The notes beneath the pieces were generated by a model that was not told the origin of the DNA, searched no databases, and saw only the letters and a program-made list of their open reading frames with translations. 64,000 nt of DNA. Origin: Xanthobacter flavus (GTDB lineage Bacteria; Pseudomonadota; Alphaproteobacteria; Rhizobiales; Xanthobacteraceae). The translations under genes and the position numbers were made by a program. Position 1 is the stretch's first letter; every line of letters begins with the position of its first letter. The DNA is taken from NCBI RefSeq assembly GCF_017875275.1, contig NZ_JAGGML010000001.1, positions 1,364,001 to 1,428,000 of the forward strand, written 5' to 3'. Below, in pieces: positions 28,300-38,169 of the stretch.

Positions 28300-28979
28300 C
28301 CGCCAGCGACGATACCAAGCTCTCCAACGCCCAGATCGCCTGGCGCGCGGCGCAGGACATCGCCGACGGCGCCTATGTGAACCTCGGCATCGGCTTCCCC
28401 GAGATGGTCGCGCGCTATCAGCCGGCCGGCCGCGAGGTGATCTACCACACCGAGAACGGCATCCTCGACTTTGGCCAGGAGCCGCCCGAGGGCGAAGAGG
28501 ACTGGGACCTCATCAACGCCGGCAAGAAGGCGGTGACGCTGAAGCCCGGCTCGGCCTTCTTCCACCATGCCGACAGCTTCGCCATGGTGCGCGGCGGGCA
28601 TCTGGACGTCGCCATCCTCGGCGCCTACCAGGTGGCGCAGAACGGCGACCTCGCCAACTGGAGCGTCGGCGCGAAGGGCGTGCCCGCGGTGGGCGGGGCC
28701 ATGGACCTCGTGCATGGCGCCAAGCGCGTCGCGGTCATCACCGAGCACGTCACCAAGGCGGGCGAGCCGAAGCTGCTGGACCGCTGCACCCTGCCCCTCA
28801 CCGGGGTCGGCTGCGTCACGCGGGTCTATACCAGCCTCGCCGTGGTGGACATCGAGGGCGGCCGCTTCGTGCTGCGCGAGAAGCTGCCCACGATCACGCT
28901 GGAGAAGCTCCAGTCCCTTACCGGGGCGGAGCTGGTCATCGCCGGCCCCGTGGCCGATCTCATCGTTCCCCAGCTCTAG
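28296..28979 (+). CDS. pcaJ: 3-oxoadipate CoA-transferase subunit B
   Basis: The 227-residue beta subunit has NLGIGFPEMVARY, the catalytic Glu region YHTENGILDFG, FFHHADSFAMVRGGHLDVAILG and AVGGAMDLVHGAKRV. The ATG at 28296 overlaps the pcaI stop (ATGA), which argues for translational coupling and rejects the long frame that extends upstream through pcaI. It is followed after nine bases by pcaF. Confidence 0.92.
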   Translation: MTASDDTKLSNAQIAWRAAQDIADGAYVNLGIGFPEMVARYQPAGREVIYHTENGILDFGQEPPEGEEDWDLINAGKKAVTLKPGSAFFHHADSFAMVRGGHLDVAILGAYQVAQNGDLANWSVGAKGVPAVGGAMDLVHGAKRVAVITEHVTKAGEPKLLDRCTLPLTGVGCVTRVYTSLAVVDIEGGRFVLREKLPTITLEKLQSLTGAELVIAGPVADLIVPQL

Positions 28980-28988
28980 GAGCCCGCA

Positions 28989-30191
<1,203 letters not shown>

Positions 30192-30211
30192 TAGCCGCTT
30201 TAGGTAGACAC

Positions 30212-30250
30212 AAAAAAGCAGCGGCGAGGGGCCATGCCTCTCGCCGCTGC
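30212..30250 (-). terminator. Rho-independent terminator of the large minus-strand operon
   Basis: A perfect 11-bp stem (30218-30228 with 30240-30250, loop 11 nt) is followed on the minus strand by six T residues (30217-30212). It lies just after the stop of the FMN-reductase gene and just after pcaF on the other strand, where the T-run is poor, so it mainly serves the minus-strand operon. Confidence 0.85.
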
Positions 30251-30278
30251 CGTTTCAGGTTGGTCGTTCCGGATCAGC

Positions 30279-30842
30279 TCAGCGCAGGCGCTCGGTCCAG
30301 GTCGCGAGCGCGGTGAGGAGCTGGCGGATGAAGTCGGCCGTCGCCTCGTCGGTGAGGGCGCCCGAGGCGTCGAACTTGGTCTGCGCGGCGCCGATCATCA
30401 CTTCCGGCTTGTTGAGCGGGAAGGCATTCAGGAACACCAGCATCTGCCGCAACTGATACTGCGCCCGCGCGGTGCCGAGCACGCCCATGCTGGCGCCCAT
30501 GATGGCCACCGGCTTGTTGTCGAACGGCTGGCTCGGCGGGCGCGAGGCCCAGTCGATGGCGTTCTTCAGCACGCCGGGGATGGAGTAATTGTACTCGGGC
30601 GTCACGAACAGGATGGCATCCGCCGCCGCAAGCTGGGCGCGGAAGCGCTCCACCTCCGGCGGATAGCCGGCGAGGCGCACGTCGTCATTGTAGTGCGGCA
30701 GGTCGCCGATTTCGGCCGCCTCGATGGTCATGCCCTCGGGGGCAAGCTCCATGGCTGCCTTGAGGGCCATCGTGTTGTAGGAGCCCTTGCGCAGGCTGCC
30801 GGAAATTCCCACCACCCGGATCGGGCGGGCATCGCTTGCCAT
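30279..30842 (-). CDS. NADPH-dependent FMN reductase family protein
   Basis: The 187-residue flavodoxin-like protein has the FMN-binding signature GISGSLRKGSYN at the N-terminus and FVTPEYNYSIPGVLKNAIDW, typical of NAD(P)H-dependent FMN or azo/chromate reductases. It may recycle flavin for a monooxygenase or reduce quinones formed from hydroxyquinol, which autoxidises readily. AAGGAG precedes the ATG at 30842; the frame beyond has no support. It is the last gene of the minus-strand operon and is followed by a strong terminator. Confidence 0.87.
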   Translation of the reverse strand: MASDARPIRVVGISGSLRKGSYNTMALKAAMELAPEGMTIEAAEIGDLPHYNDDVRLAGYPPEVERFRAQLAAADAILFVTPEYNYSIPGVLKNAIDWASRPPSQPFDNKPVAIMGASMGVLGTARAQYQLRQMLVFLNAFPLNKPEVMIGAAQTKFDASGALTDEATADFIRQLLTALATWTERLR

Positions 30843-30886
30843 AATTCGTCTCCTTGAAACGGGATCGGTCTTCAACCGTTGAACGT

Positions 30887-31174
30887 TCAACCCTGACGGC
30901 GCAGGAAGCCGGTGATGGTCACACGCTCCCAGATGTCCGCCTTCCTGAAGGGGTCGGCCGCGTTGAACGCCTCGACGGCCGCGCGGTCCGGCGCCTCGAT
31001 GAGGAAGAGGCTGCCGATCATCGTGGTTCCATCGTCGGCCACCAGCGGACCGGACATGACGATCTTGACCCCGAGCGCGGAGGTGTCGGACAGGAAGGCC
31101 TTGTGCGCCTCGTAATGGGCGAGGCGGGTGTCGAGCGCGCCGGGGCGGTCGATACCGTGGATGGCGAACAGCAT
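30887..31174 (-). CDS. YciI-like protein
   Basis: The 95-residue protein fits the YciI family: a dimeric ferredoxin-like fold with the conserved FAIHGIDRPGAL start, the His/Asp pair (HYEAHKAFL and SGPLVADDG) and DPFRKADIWERVTI. YciI-like proteins include chloro-muconolactone dehalogenases and decarboxylases that act on muconolactone-type compounds, so a role in ring-cleavage product handling is possible. AGGAG lies about eight bases before the ATG at 31174. It sits 44 bp before the FMN reductase in the same operon. Confidence 0.85.
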   Translation of the reverse strand: MLFAIHGIDRPGALDTRLAHYEAHKAFLSDTSALGVKIVMSGPLVADDGTTMIGSLFLIEAPDRAAVEAFNAADPFRKADIWERVTITGFLRRQG

Positions 31175-31280
31175 CAGAGAGGCTCCTTCACGATCGGGGC
31201 GGCACGCGGCTTGAAAGCCGGTGTCGCCCCGCGCGGTTGATAGCACGCCGGCTTTGCTGGCCGGCGTCGGGGGGTCGAAA

Positions 31281-32279
31281 TCAGTTGGTCTTGGTGGGCG
31301 CCTTGGTGGCCATGGCGGCAGCGTCCGCCCAGCTCGGGCAGGCGCGGGCGTCCAGCGGCACGTCGTAGGGCTGGTAGTTGGAGGCGTTGACCACGGTGGG
31401 CTTCAGCACCACTTCGGTCACGATGGCCTCGTTGCGCAGCGCGCGGATGGCCACCATGGTGCCGATGCAGCCCTGCACGAAGCCGTTGTAGTCGCCCGAG
31501 GCCAGCAGCTTGCCGGCCTTGATGGCGTCCACCGCCTCCTTCGTGCCGTTGATGCCGATGACCTTGGCCTTGCGGTTGGCGCCGTCCAGCGCCTCGATGG
31601 CGCCGATGGCCATGGCGTCGTTGGCGGCCAGCACGCCGTCGATCTGCGGATGGGACTGCATCAGGTTCTCCATCACCTGCAGGCCCTGCAGGCGCTGGTA
31701 GTTCGCCGGCTGGCTGGCGAGCAGCTTCACGTCCTTGTTTTCCTTGATGGCGTCATTGAAGCCGCGCACCCGGTCGATGTTGGTGAGCGAGCCCTTCACG
31801 CCCTCAAGGATCACCACATTGCCCTTGCCGCCCATCTCCTTGAGCAGGTAGCGGCCGGTTTCCAGGCCGAGGCTGTAGTCGTCCGCGCCGACGAAGGCGA
31901 GGAACTTGCCGCCGGCCGAACGGTCGGTGACGTTCACCACCGGAATCTTGGCGTCGTTGATCTGCTCCACCCCGGGCACCATGGCCTTGTAGTCCACCGG
32001 CACGAAGACGATGGCGCTCGGCTTCTTGACGATCACGTCCTCGATCTGGCTGAGCTGCTCGGGGATCGAATCCGGCTTGGTGGGAATGTAGTGCACCACC
32101 TTGGCGCCCATGGACTTCGCCGCCACCTCGGCGCCCACGCGCACGGTCTGGAAATACGGGTTGGTCTGGTTCTTGGTGAAGACAGCGATGGTCTCGTCCG
32201 CGGCGAGTGCGCCGGTGGACAGGAGCGCCACCGGCAGCGCCGCGGCGATGAGCTTGAGGTTCGACTTCAACGTCTTCAT
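31281..32279 (-). CDS. Sugar-type ABC transporter periplasmic binding protein (RbsB-like)
   Basis: The 332-residue protein begins with a clear Sec signal peptide (MKTLKSNLKL, then a hydrophobic core ending in TGALAADET, cleavage likely near residue 26). The rest is a type I periplasmic binding protein of the peripla_BP_4 group (NPYFQTVRVGAEVAAKSMG, GADDYSLGLETGRYL, GVLAANDAMAIGAIEAL). Such proteins bind pentoses, inositols, autoinducer-2 or similar polyols. It is the importer's receptor for the operon whose enzymes end in aromatic ring cleavage, so its ligand may be a non-classical substrate. Confidence 0.9.
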   Translation of the reverse strand: MKTLKSNLKLIAAALPVALLSTGALAADETIAVFTKNQTNPYFQTVRVGAEVAAKSMGAKVVHYIPTKPDSIPEQLSQIEDVIVKKPSAIVFVPVDYKAMVPGVEQINDAKIPVVNVTDRSAGGKFLAFVGADDYSLGLETGRYLLKEMGGKGNVVILEGVKGSLTNIDRVRGFNDAIKENKDVKLLASQPANYQRLQGLQVMENLMQSHPQIDGVLAANDAMAIGAIEALDGANRKAKVIGINGTKEAVDAIKAGKLLASGDYNGFVQGCIGTMVAIRALRNEAIVTEVVLKPTVVNASNYQPYDVPLDARACPSWADAAAMATKAPTKTN

Positions 32280-32329
32280 GGGGGTCTTCCTCCGATTTTT
32301 GATATTTGGCTGGTTACTTCGATGACGCT

Positions 32330-33304
32330 TCAGGACCGCTTGCGGCTGATCATGTCGAGCCACACGGCGAAGACGACGATCACGCCCGTCACCAGAGGCT
32401 GCCAGCTCGCGTTGACCGCGAGCAGGTTCATGCCGTTCAGCACCAGCGTGAGGATGAGCGCGCCGACGAAGGTGCCGAACACGCTGCCCACCCCGCCGAA
32501 CAGCGAAGCGCCTCCGATGAGCACCGCCGCGATGGCCGGCAGCGTCATCGCCTCGCCGATGTCGCCCTCGGCCGAGTTCAGCCGGGCAAGGAAGACGATG
32601 GAGGCGACGCCCGCCATGGCGCCGGAGAAGGCGTAGACGAGGATCAGGCGCCGATCGACCGGGATGCCCGAAAGCCGCGCCGCCACCGGGTTCGCGCCGA
32701 TGGCATAGATCTGCTGCCCCCACACGGTGCGCTGGGCGAAGACGGCACCGGCCACGAGGAAGCCGACCATGAGGTAGACCGGGATCGGGATGCCGAGGAA
32801 ATAGCCCGAGCCGATCTGCCGGAAGCCGGGCGGGAAGCCGTGGATGGTCTCGCCGGCCATGTAATAATAGGTCAGCCCGTGCAGCACCCACAGCATGCCA
32901 TAGGTGGCGATGAAGGAGGGGATGCGCAGCTTCGCTACCATCAGCCCGTTGCAGATGCCGATGGCGCAGCCGCTGGCGAGCCCGGTGAGGGTGCCCAGCG
33001 CCGGCGAGCCGGTGCCCTTGATGACGGTGGCGGCGAGGCAGGCGGACAGCCCGATGTTCGCGCCCACCGAGAGGTCGAGCCCGCCGGTGAGGATCACCAG
33101 CGTCAGCCCCGAGGCGAGGAAGAACAGGAGGCTCGCCTGCCTGAGCACGTTGAGGATGTTGTTGGTGGTGAAGAAGGCATCCGTCGCGACGCTCAGCGCC
33201 ACGCACAGGAGGCCCGCCGCCAGCAGCCGGTAGATCAGCTGCTGCATGTCCTTGGACAGATGGATGCGGGGCGTGCCCGCGGAGATGTCGCCGGCGAGGC
33301 TCAT
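32330..33304 (-). CDS. ABC transporter permease (ribose/simple-sugar type)
   Basis: The 324-residue inner-membrane protein has eight to ten hydrophobic segments and the BPD_transp_2 signature GLDLSVGANIGLSACLAATV, IPSFIATYGMLWVLHGLTYYY and AAVLIGGASLFGGVGSVFG. The ATG at 33304 overlaps the stop of the preceding permease gene (ATGA). With its neighbour it forms the heterodimeric channel of the importer. Confidence 0.9.
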   Translation of the reverse strand: MSLAGDISAGTPRIHLSKDMQQLIYRLLAAGLLCVALSVATDAFFTTNNILNVLRQASLLFFLASGLTLVILTGGLDLSVGANIGLSACLAATVIKGTGSPALGTLTGLASGCAIGICNGLMVAKLRIPSFIATYGMLWVLHGLTYYYMAGETIHGFPPGFRQIGSGYFLGIPIPVYLMVGFLVAGAVFAQRTVWGQQIYAIGANPVAARLSGIPVDRRLILVYAFSGAMAGVASIVFLARLNSAEGDIGEAMTLPAIAAVLIGGASLFGGVGSVFGTFVGALILTLVLNGMNLLAVNASWQPLVTGVIVVFAVWLDMISRKRS

Positions 33305-34266
33305 GACTTCTTGCTCCGCATGCCGTCGAGGAAGAGGGCGAAGATGACGAGGACGCCGATGCAGGCCACCTGCACCGAGGAGGGCACGGCCATGAGGTTC
33401 AGCCCGTTGCGCAGCACGCCGACGGTGAGCACGCCCATGAGGGTGCCGAAGATCCAGCCGTTGCCGCGCTCGAAGGAGGTGCCGCCCAGCGCCACGGCGG
33501 CGATGGCGTCGAACTCCATGCCGATGGCGGCGGTGGGATGGCCGGCATTCATGCGCGCCGTCATCAGGAGCGCCGCGACGCCGGCCATGGCGCCGCCGAG
33601 CATGTAGACGGAGATCAGCAGCCGCCGCCACTTCACACCCGCCAGCGTCAGCGCCTCGCGGTTGCCGCCCAGCGCGCAGATGTAGGTGCCGAAGCGGGTG
33701 TGGTAGAGCAGCACATGGAACAGGGCGTAGAAGCCCGCGCCGATGAGGATGGGGTTCGGGATGCCCGCCACATCGCCGGAATAGACCTGCCGCACGAAGC
33801 GCGGGATGCCCACCACGCTCTGCCCGTCCGAGACGATGAGCGCGAGCCCCTGCGCCGCCCCGAGCGTGCCCAGCGTGGCGACGAAGGGCGGAATGCCCAG
33901 CACCGACACCAGCCAGCCGTTGGCGAGGCCGAAGGCGAGGCCCACGCCCAGCGCTCCGGCGAGCCCGAGCAGCAGCGATTGGGTCGCCACCACGATCAGC
34001 GCCAGCACCAGCGAGGCGAGGGTGAGCACCGCGCCCATGGAGAGGTCCAGCCCCTCCGTCATGATGATGAGCGTCATCGGCAAGGCGAGGAGCAGCAGGA
34101 TCACCGACTGCACCAGGATGTTGGAGATGTTGCCGGCCGTCAGGAAGCCGGGGCTCGCCACCGCGAACAGGACGCCGAGCACGGCGAGCGCCACGGCGAC
34201 GCCGGGCACGGACGGGATGCGCGCCCGTCCGAGGGCAGCGGAGGGGGAGAAGGCATGGTCACTCAT
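33301..34266 (-). CDS. ABC transporter permease (ribose/simple-sugar type)
   Basis: The 321-residue polytopic protein carries the same family signatures: TEGLDLSMGAVLTLASLV, GIPPFVATLGTLGAAQGLAL and AAVALGGTSFERGNGWIFG. The ATG at 34266 lies inside the end of the upstream ATPase gene, an eight-base overlap, so translation is coupled. A longer upstream frame overlaps the ATPase and is rejected. Two distinct permeases imply a heterodimeric channel. Confidence 0.9.
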   Translation of the reverse strand: MSDHAFSPSAALGRARIPSVPGVAVALAVLGVLFAVASPGFLTAGNISNILVQSVILLLLALPMTLIIMTEGLDLSMGAVLTLASLVLALIVVATQSLLLGLAGALGVGLAFGLANGWLVSVLGIPPFVATLGTLGAAQGLALIVSDGQSVVGIPRFVRQVYSGDVAGIPNPILIGAGFYALFHVLLYHTRFGTYICALGGNREALTLAGVKWRRLLISVYMLGGAMAGVAALLMTARMNAGHPTAAIGMEFDAIAAVALGGTSFERGNGWIFGTLMGVLTVGVLRNGLNLMAVPSSVQVACIGVLVIFALFLDGMRSKKS

Positions 34267-35809
34267 CGTGCATCCCCATTCGGACGATGTTCTCTTCGGA
34301 GAGGTCGGCGCGGCCGAGTTCGCCGACGATGCGCTTGCCGCGCATGACGTAGGCGCGGTCGCAGACATGGACGATCTCCGCCTGCTCGGAGGAGATCATG
34401 AGCACCGCCGCCCCTTCGGCGACCAATTGGTCGATCAGGGCGAAGATCTCGGATTTCGCGCCCACGTCGATGCCGCGGGTGGGCTCGTCGAAGATGAACA
34501 GGCGCGTGCCGGCGGCGAGCCACTTGCCGATCACCACCTTCTGCTGGTTGCCGCCGGAGAGGACGGCGACGCTCTGGTTCGGCGAGGGGGTGGCGATGCG
34601 CAGGCGCTGGATCATCTCCTGCGCCGAACGCCGCGCCTTGCCGGGGGAGAACATGTTGCTGGGGAAGAGCTTCGGCAGGCCGGCCACGGCGAGGTTGTCG
34701 CTGACCGTGCGGATGAGCGCGAGGCCTTCCGCCTTCCGGCTCTCCGGGATGAGGCCGACGCCGGCGAAGGCGGTGGCGTCCGGCCCGCCGGTCCTCGGCC
34801 TGCCGAAGATGTGCACCTCGCCCGCCGTCACCGGATCGGCGCCGAAGATCGCGCGCGCCACCTCCGTGCGGCCCGAGCCGACGAGGCCGCACAGGCCGAC
34901 GATCTCGCCGGCGCGCACCTTCAGGTCGATGTCGCGGATGCCGTTGGTGGAGGAAAGGCCCCTGGTCTCCAGCACCACCCCGCCAGGCTCAGTGGCGAAG
35001 CGGCGGGGATAGGACATGTCCACGTTGCGACCGACCATCATCCGCACCAGTTCGTCCGGCGAGGTCTCGCCGGGCAGCGCGCGGCCCACCAGCTTGCCGT
35101 CGCGCAGCACGGTGATGCGGTCGCCGAGGGCGAACACCTCGGCCATGCGGTGGGAGATGTAGACGAGGGCGACGCCCTTCGCCTGCAGCTGGCGCATCAC
35201 CTCGAACAGCCGCTCGGTCTCGCGGTCGGACAGCGCGGCGGTGGGCTCGTCCATGACGAGGATGCGGGCATCCTGCGACAGTGCCTTGCCGATCTCCACC
35301 ATCTGCTGCTGGGCGACGCCGAGCTGGTGCACCTTGGTGCGCGGGTCCACATCGAGGCCGATGAGATCCAGCACCTTCTGTGCCTCGCGATAGAGGCGGC
35401 GGCGATCCATCAGGCCTGGAATGCGCGAGGGGAACTCGCGGCCGAGGAAGATGTTCTGCGCCACGTCCAGATAGGGGACGAGGGAGAACTCCTGGAAGAT
35501 CACCGCGATGCCGAAGCGCCGCGCATCGGCGGGGGAGCGGATCTCCACCCTCTCGCCGTTGTGGAAGTATTCGCCCGCATCGGCCTGATAGGCGCCGCAG
35601 AGCACCTTCATGAGCGAAGACTTGCCGGCGCCGTTCTCGCCGAGGAGCATGTGGACCTCGCCCGGCCACACGGCGAAGGATACGTCGTCCAGCGCCTTCA
35701 CGCCCGGGAAGGTCTTGGAGATGCCCTTCAGCTCCAGGATGGGGGTGGCGGGCACGGCCGGGGGCGCGGCCAGTTCGAGGCGAGGCGTCGTTGCCATGAC
35801 CGCCCTCAT
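34259..35809 (-). CDS. ABC transporter ATPase with two nucleotide-binding domains (RbsA/MglA type)
   Basis: The 516-residue protein has two NBDs. The first (about 25-250) has Walker A GENGAGKS, signature LGVAQQQMVEIGKALS and Walker B ILVMDEPTAALS. The second (about 275-510) has a degenerate P-loop (GLVGSGRTEVARAIFG), signature LSGGNQQKVVIGKWL and Walker B LFIFDEPTRGID. This is the pattern of sugar importers such as RbsA. The ATG at 35809 has AAGGAG upstream and overlaps the stop of the FAD-oxidase gene by four bases. Confidence 0.92.
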   Translation of the reverse strand: MRAVMATTPRLELAAPPAVPATPILELKGISKTFPGVKALDDVSFAVWPGEVHMLLGENGAGKSSLMKVLCGAYQADAGEYFHNGERVEIRSPADARRFGIAVIFQEFSLVPYLDVAQNIFLGREFPSRIPGLMDRRRLYREAQKVLDLIGLDVDPRTKVHQLGVAQQQMVEIGKALSQDARILVMDEPTAALSDRETERLFEVMRQLQAKGVALVYISHRMAEVFALGDRITVLRDGKLVGRALPGETSPDELVRMMVGRNVDMSYPRRFATEPGGVVLETRGLSSTNGIRDIDLKVRAGEIVGLCGLVGSGRTEVARAIFGADPVTAGEVHIFGRPRTGGPDATAFAGVGLIPESRKAEGLALIRTVSDNLAVAGLPKLFPSNMFSPGKARRSAQEMIQRLRIATPSPNQSVAVLSGGNQQKVVIGKWLAAGTRLFIFDEPTRGIDVGAKSEIFALIDQLVAEGAAVLMISSEQAEIVHVCDRAYVMRGKRIVGELGRADLSEENIVRMGMHDE

Positions 35810-37230
35810 GGTGCGTCTCCTTGCTGTGTGTCGCGGGGCCGGAAGATCTTGCCGGGATTGAGAATGCCGTCGGGATCGAGGGCGCCCTTCACGAGGCGCA
35901 TCACGTCCACCGCGTCGCCCAGTTCGAGGGGCAGGAAATCCATCTTGCCGAAGCCGATGCCGTGCTCGCCGGTGCAGGTGCCTTCCAGCGCGATGGCGCG
36001 GCGGGCGAGGCGGTCGCAGAAGGCCTTGGCGCGGGCGAGTTCCTCGGCGCTGGCGGGATCGATCAGCACCAGAAGGTGGAAATTGCCGTCGCCCACATGG
36101 CCCACCACCGGGGCGGTGAGGCCGCTTTCCGCGATATCCGCCGCCGTCTCCACCAGGCATTCGGCGAGGCGGGAGATGGGCACGCACACGTCGGTGATCA
36201 TCGCCTTCGCCCCGGGGCGCAGGGCGAGGCCGGCGTAAAGCGTGTTGTCGCGGGCATGCCAGAGGCGGCTGCGCTCCTCCGGCGTCGTCGCCCACTGGAA
36301 GCCCTCGCCGCCGAACTCGGCCGCCAGCGCCTGCGTGGTCTCCGCCTGCTCGGCCACATAGGCCTTGGAGCCGTGGAACTCGAAGAAAAGATGCGGCACC
36401 TCGGGCAGGCCGAGCTTGGCGTGCAAATTCATGCCGCGCATCATCACCGCGTCGAGCAGCTCCACCCGCGCCACCGGCACGCCGGACTGGATGACGGCGA
36501 TGGCCGTGTCCACCGCGGCTTTCAGATCCGGGAAGGCGCAGACGGCGGAGGAGATGGCCTCCGGCTGCGGATGCAGCTTCAGCGTCACCTGAGTGATGAC
36601 GCCGAGCGTGCCCTCGGCGCCCACGAACAGGCGGGTGAGATCGTAGCCGGCGGCGGACTTGCGCGCCCGCTGCGCGGTGCGGATGACGCGGCCGTCGGCC
36701 AGCACCACTTCCAGCGCCAGAACATTGTCCTTCATGGTGCCGTAGCGCACCGCCATGGTGCCCGAGGCGCGGGTGGAGGTCATGCCGCCGATGGAGGCGT
36801 CGGCGCCGGGATCGATGGGGAAGAAGAGGCCCGTATCACGCAGCTGGGCGTTGAGCTGCTTGCGGGTGATGCCGGGCTGGACGGTGACGTCCATGTCCTC
36901 CGCATTCACCCTGAGCACCCCATTCATCCGCCCCATGTCGAGGGAGACGCCGCCGTGGAGTGCCGCCGCATTGCCCTCCAGCGAGGTGCCCGCGCCGAAT
37001 GCGACCACCGGCAGCCTCAGCTCGCGGCACAGGCGCACGACCGCCTGCACCTCGGCGGTGGTTTCGGGAAACACCACCACGTCCGGCGGTGTCGCCGCAT
37101 GGTAGGCCTCGCTGCGGCCGTGGTCGGCGAGCACGCCGGGGGCGCGGGTGGCCCGTTCCCCGACGATCTCGGCGAGCCGTGCCAGGACGCCATCCATGGG
37201 ATGCGCTGCGATGGGCATATGGGCAGACAT
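35806..37230 (-). CDS. FAD-linked oxidase (GlcD/D-lactate dehydrogenase type)
   Basis: The 474-residue VAO-family flavoprotein has the N-terminal FAD-binding domain (VAFGAGTSLEGNAAAL, IDPGADASIGGMTSTRASGT, GYDLTRLFVGAEGTLGVIT) and the C-terminal FAD-oxidase domain with GHVGDGNFHLLVLID and GTCTGEHGIGFGK. Relatives oxidise glycolate, D-lactate or D-2-hydroxyglutarate. Its place between the importer and the ring-cleavage dioxygenase suggests it oxidises a hydroxyl group of the imported compound or a hydroxyacid side chain. GGAGG precedes the start. It overlaps the ABC ATPase gene. Confidence 0.88.
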   Translation of the reverse strand: MSAHMPIAAHPMDGVLARLAEIVGERATRAPGVLADHGRSEAYHAATPPDVVVFPETTAEVQAVVRLCRELRLPVVAFGAGTSLEGNAAALHGGVSLDMGRMNGVLRVNAEDMDVTVQPGITRKQLNAQLRDTGLFFPIDPGADASIGGMTSTRASGTMAVRYGTMKDNVLALEVVLADGRVIRTAQRARKSAAGYDLTRLFVGAEGTLGVITQVTLKLHPQPEAISSAVCAFPDLKAAVDTAIAVIQSGVPVARVELLDAVMMRGMNLHAKLGLPEVPHLFFEFHGSKAYVAEQAETTQALAAEFGGEGFQWATTPEERSRLWHARDNTLYAGLALRPGAKAMITDVCVPISRLAECLVETAADIAESGLTAPVVGHVGDGNFHLLVLIDPASAEELARAKAFCDRLARRAIALEGTCTGEHGIGFGKMDFLPLELGDAVDVMRLVKGALDPDGILNPGKIFRPRDTQQGDAP

Positions 37231-37287
37231 GCGTTCCTCCCTCCGCGCGTCCCGTTGTCCGGGCTTGCTGCGCGTCTGTCCGTCCCG

Positions 37288-38169
37288 TTACGCCGCCTGC
37301 GAAGCCGCGGCGGATACGGGGTTGAGCTTGAAATCGTAGGTCAGCGCGCACCACGGCGCGTCCATCGCCCGGCCGTCCGGCGCGGTGCCCGGCGCATGGG
37401 CGATGAAGTCGCGGATGAGCGAATCCTTCACCCCAAACACCGCGTCGCTGTCGAGATAGGTGTCGCCGGCGACGAACACATGGGTCACGAGCTTCTCGTG
37501 GCCGGGTGCCTCGATCATGAAATGCACATGGGCCGGCCGCCAGGGATGACGCCCCTGCGCCTCCAGCATCTTGCCCACCGGCCCGTCGTGCGGAATGGGA
37601 TAGGCGGCGGGCTTGATGGACCAGAAGGCGAACCGGCCCTGATCGTCCGTGCGCAGGCGGGCGCGGGCGACGAGGCCGTCGTCCTCGTGCTGCACGTCGT
37701 AATAGCCGTCCACGTCCGAGTGCCAGACATCGACGATGGCGTTCGCGAGCGGCGTGCCGTCCAACGTCGCGACCGAGCCGGAGACGAACATGGGTTCGCC
37801 TTCCAGATGCCCGGAAATATCCGTGCCGTTCGCCACCTCCGGCGGGCCGTCCACATAGAAGGGACCGAGCACGGTGCTCTCGGTGACCGCCGTCTGGTGA
37901 TCGTGGTTGATGGCGTCCACCAGCATGGAGACGCCGAGCGTGTCCGACAGCAGGATGAACTCCTGCCGCGTGCCGGTGCACATGTGGCCGGTATCGGTGA
38001 GGAAGCCGATGCCCTTCTCCCATTCCGCCTGGGTGGGGCGCACCTCGCGGATGAAATTGTGCAGGTGGCGCACGAGCGCCTCGCTGATCTCGCGGACGCG
38101 GGCATCAGGCGCGTTGGCGACGCGCTCCAGCACCGCCTCGGTGATGGAAAACTGGTCGAAATTCCTCAT
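37288..38169 (-). CDS. Intradiol dioxygenase, hydroxyquinol 1,2-dioxygenase type
   Basis: The 293-residue protein has the N-terminal helical dimerisation domain and the catalytic domain of catechol/hydroxyquinol 1,2-dioxygenases. Iron ligands are Tyr156 or Tyr157 (DGYYDVQ), Tyr190 (AAYPIPHDG), His214 and His216 (RPAHVHF). The LGPFYVDGPPE segment is typical of the family. Together with maleylacetate reductase in the same operon it is best read as hydroxyquinol (1,2,4-benzenetriol) dioxygenase, giving maleylacetate. The ATG overlaps the upstream dehydrogenase stop (ATGA). Catechol 1,2-dioxygenase is the alternative. Confidence 0.88.
   Translation of the reverse strand: MRNFDQFSITEAVLERVANAPDARVREISEALVRHLHNFIREVRPTQAEWEKGIGFLTDTGHMCTGTRQEFILLSDTLGVSMLVDAINHDHQTAVTESTVLGPFYVDGPPEVANGTDISGHLEGEPMFVSGSVATLDGTPLANAIVDVWHSDVDGYYDVQHEDDGLVARARLRTDDQGRFAFWSIKPAAYPIPHDGPVGKMLEAQGRHPWRPAHVHFMIEAPGHEKLVTHVFVAGDTYLDSDAVFGVKDSLIRDFIAHAPGTAPDGRAMDAPWCALTYDFKLNPVSAAASQAA

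Noticed and set aside
31281-33206. A continuous 641-codon frame spanning the binding-protein gene and part of the permease
   Set aside because: The binding protein has its own signal peptide and start at 32279, and the upstream part is out of frame with the real permease.
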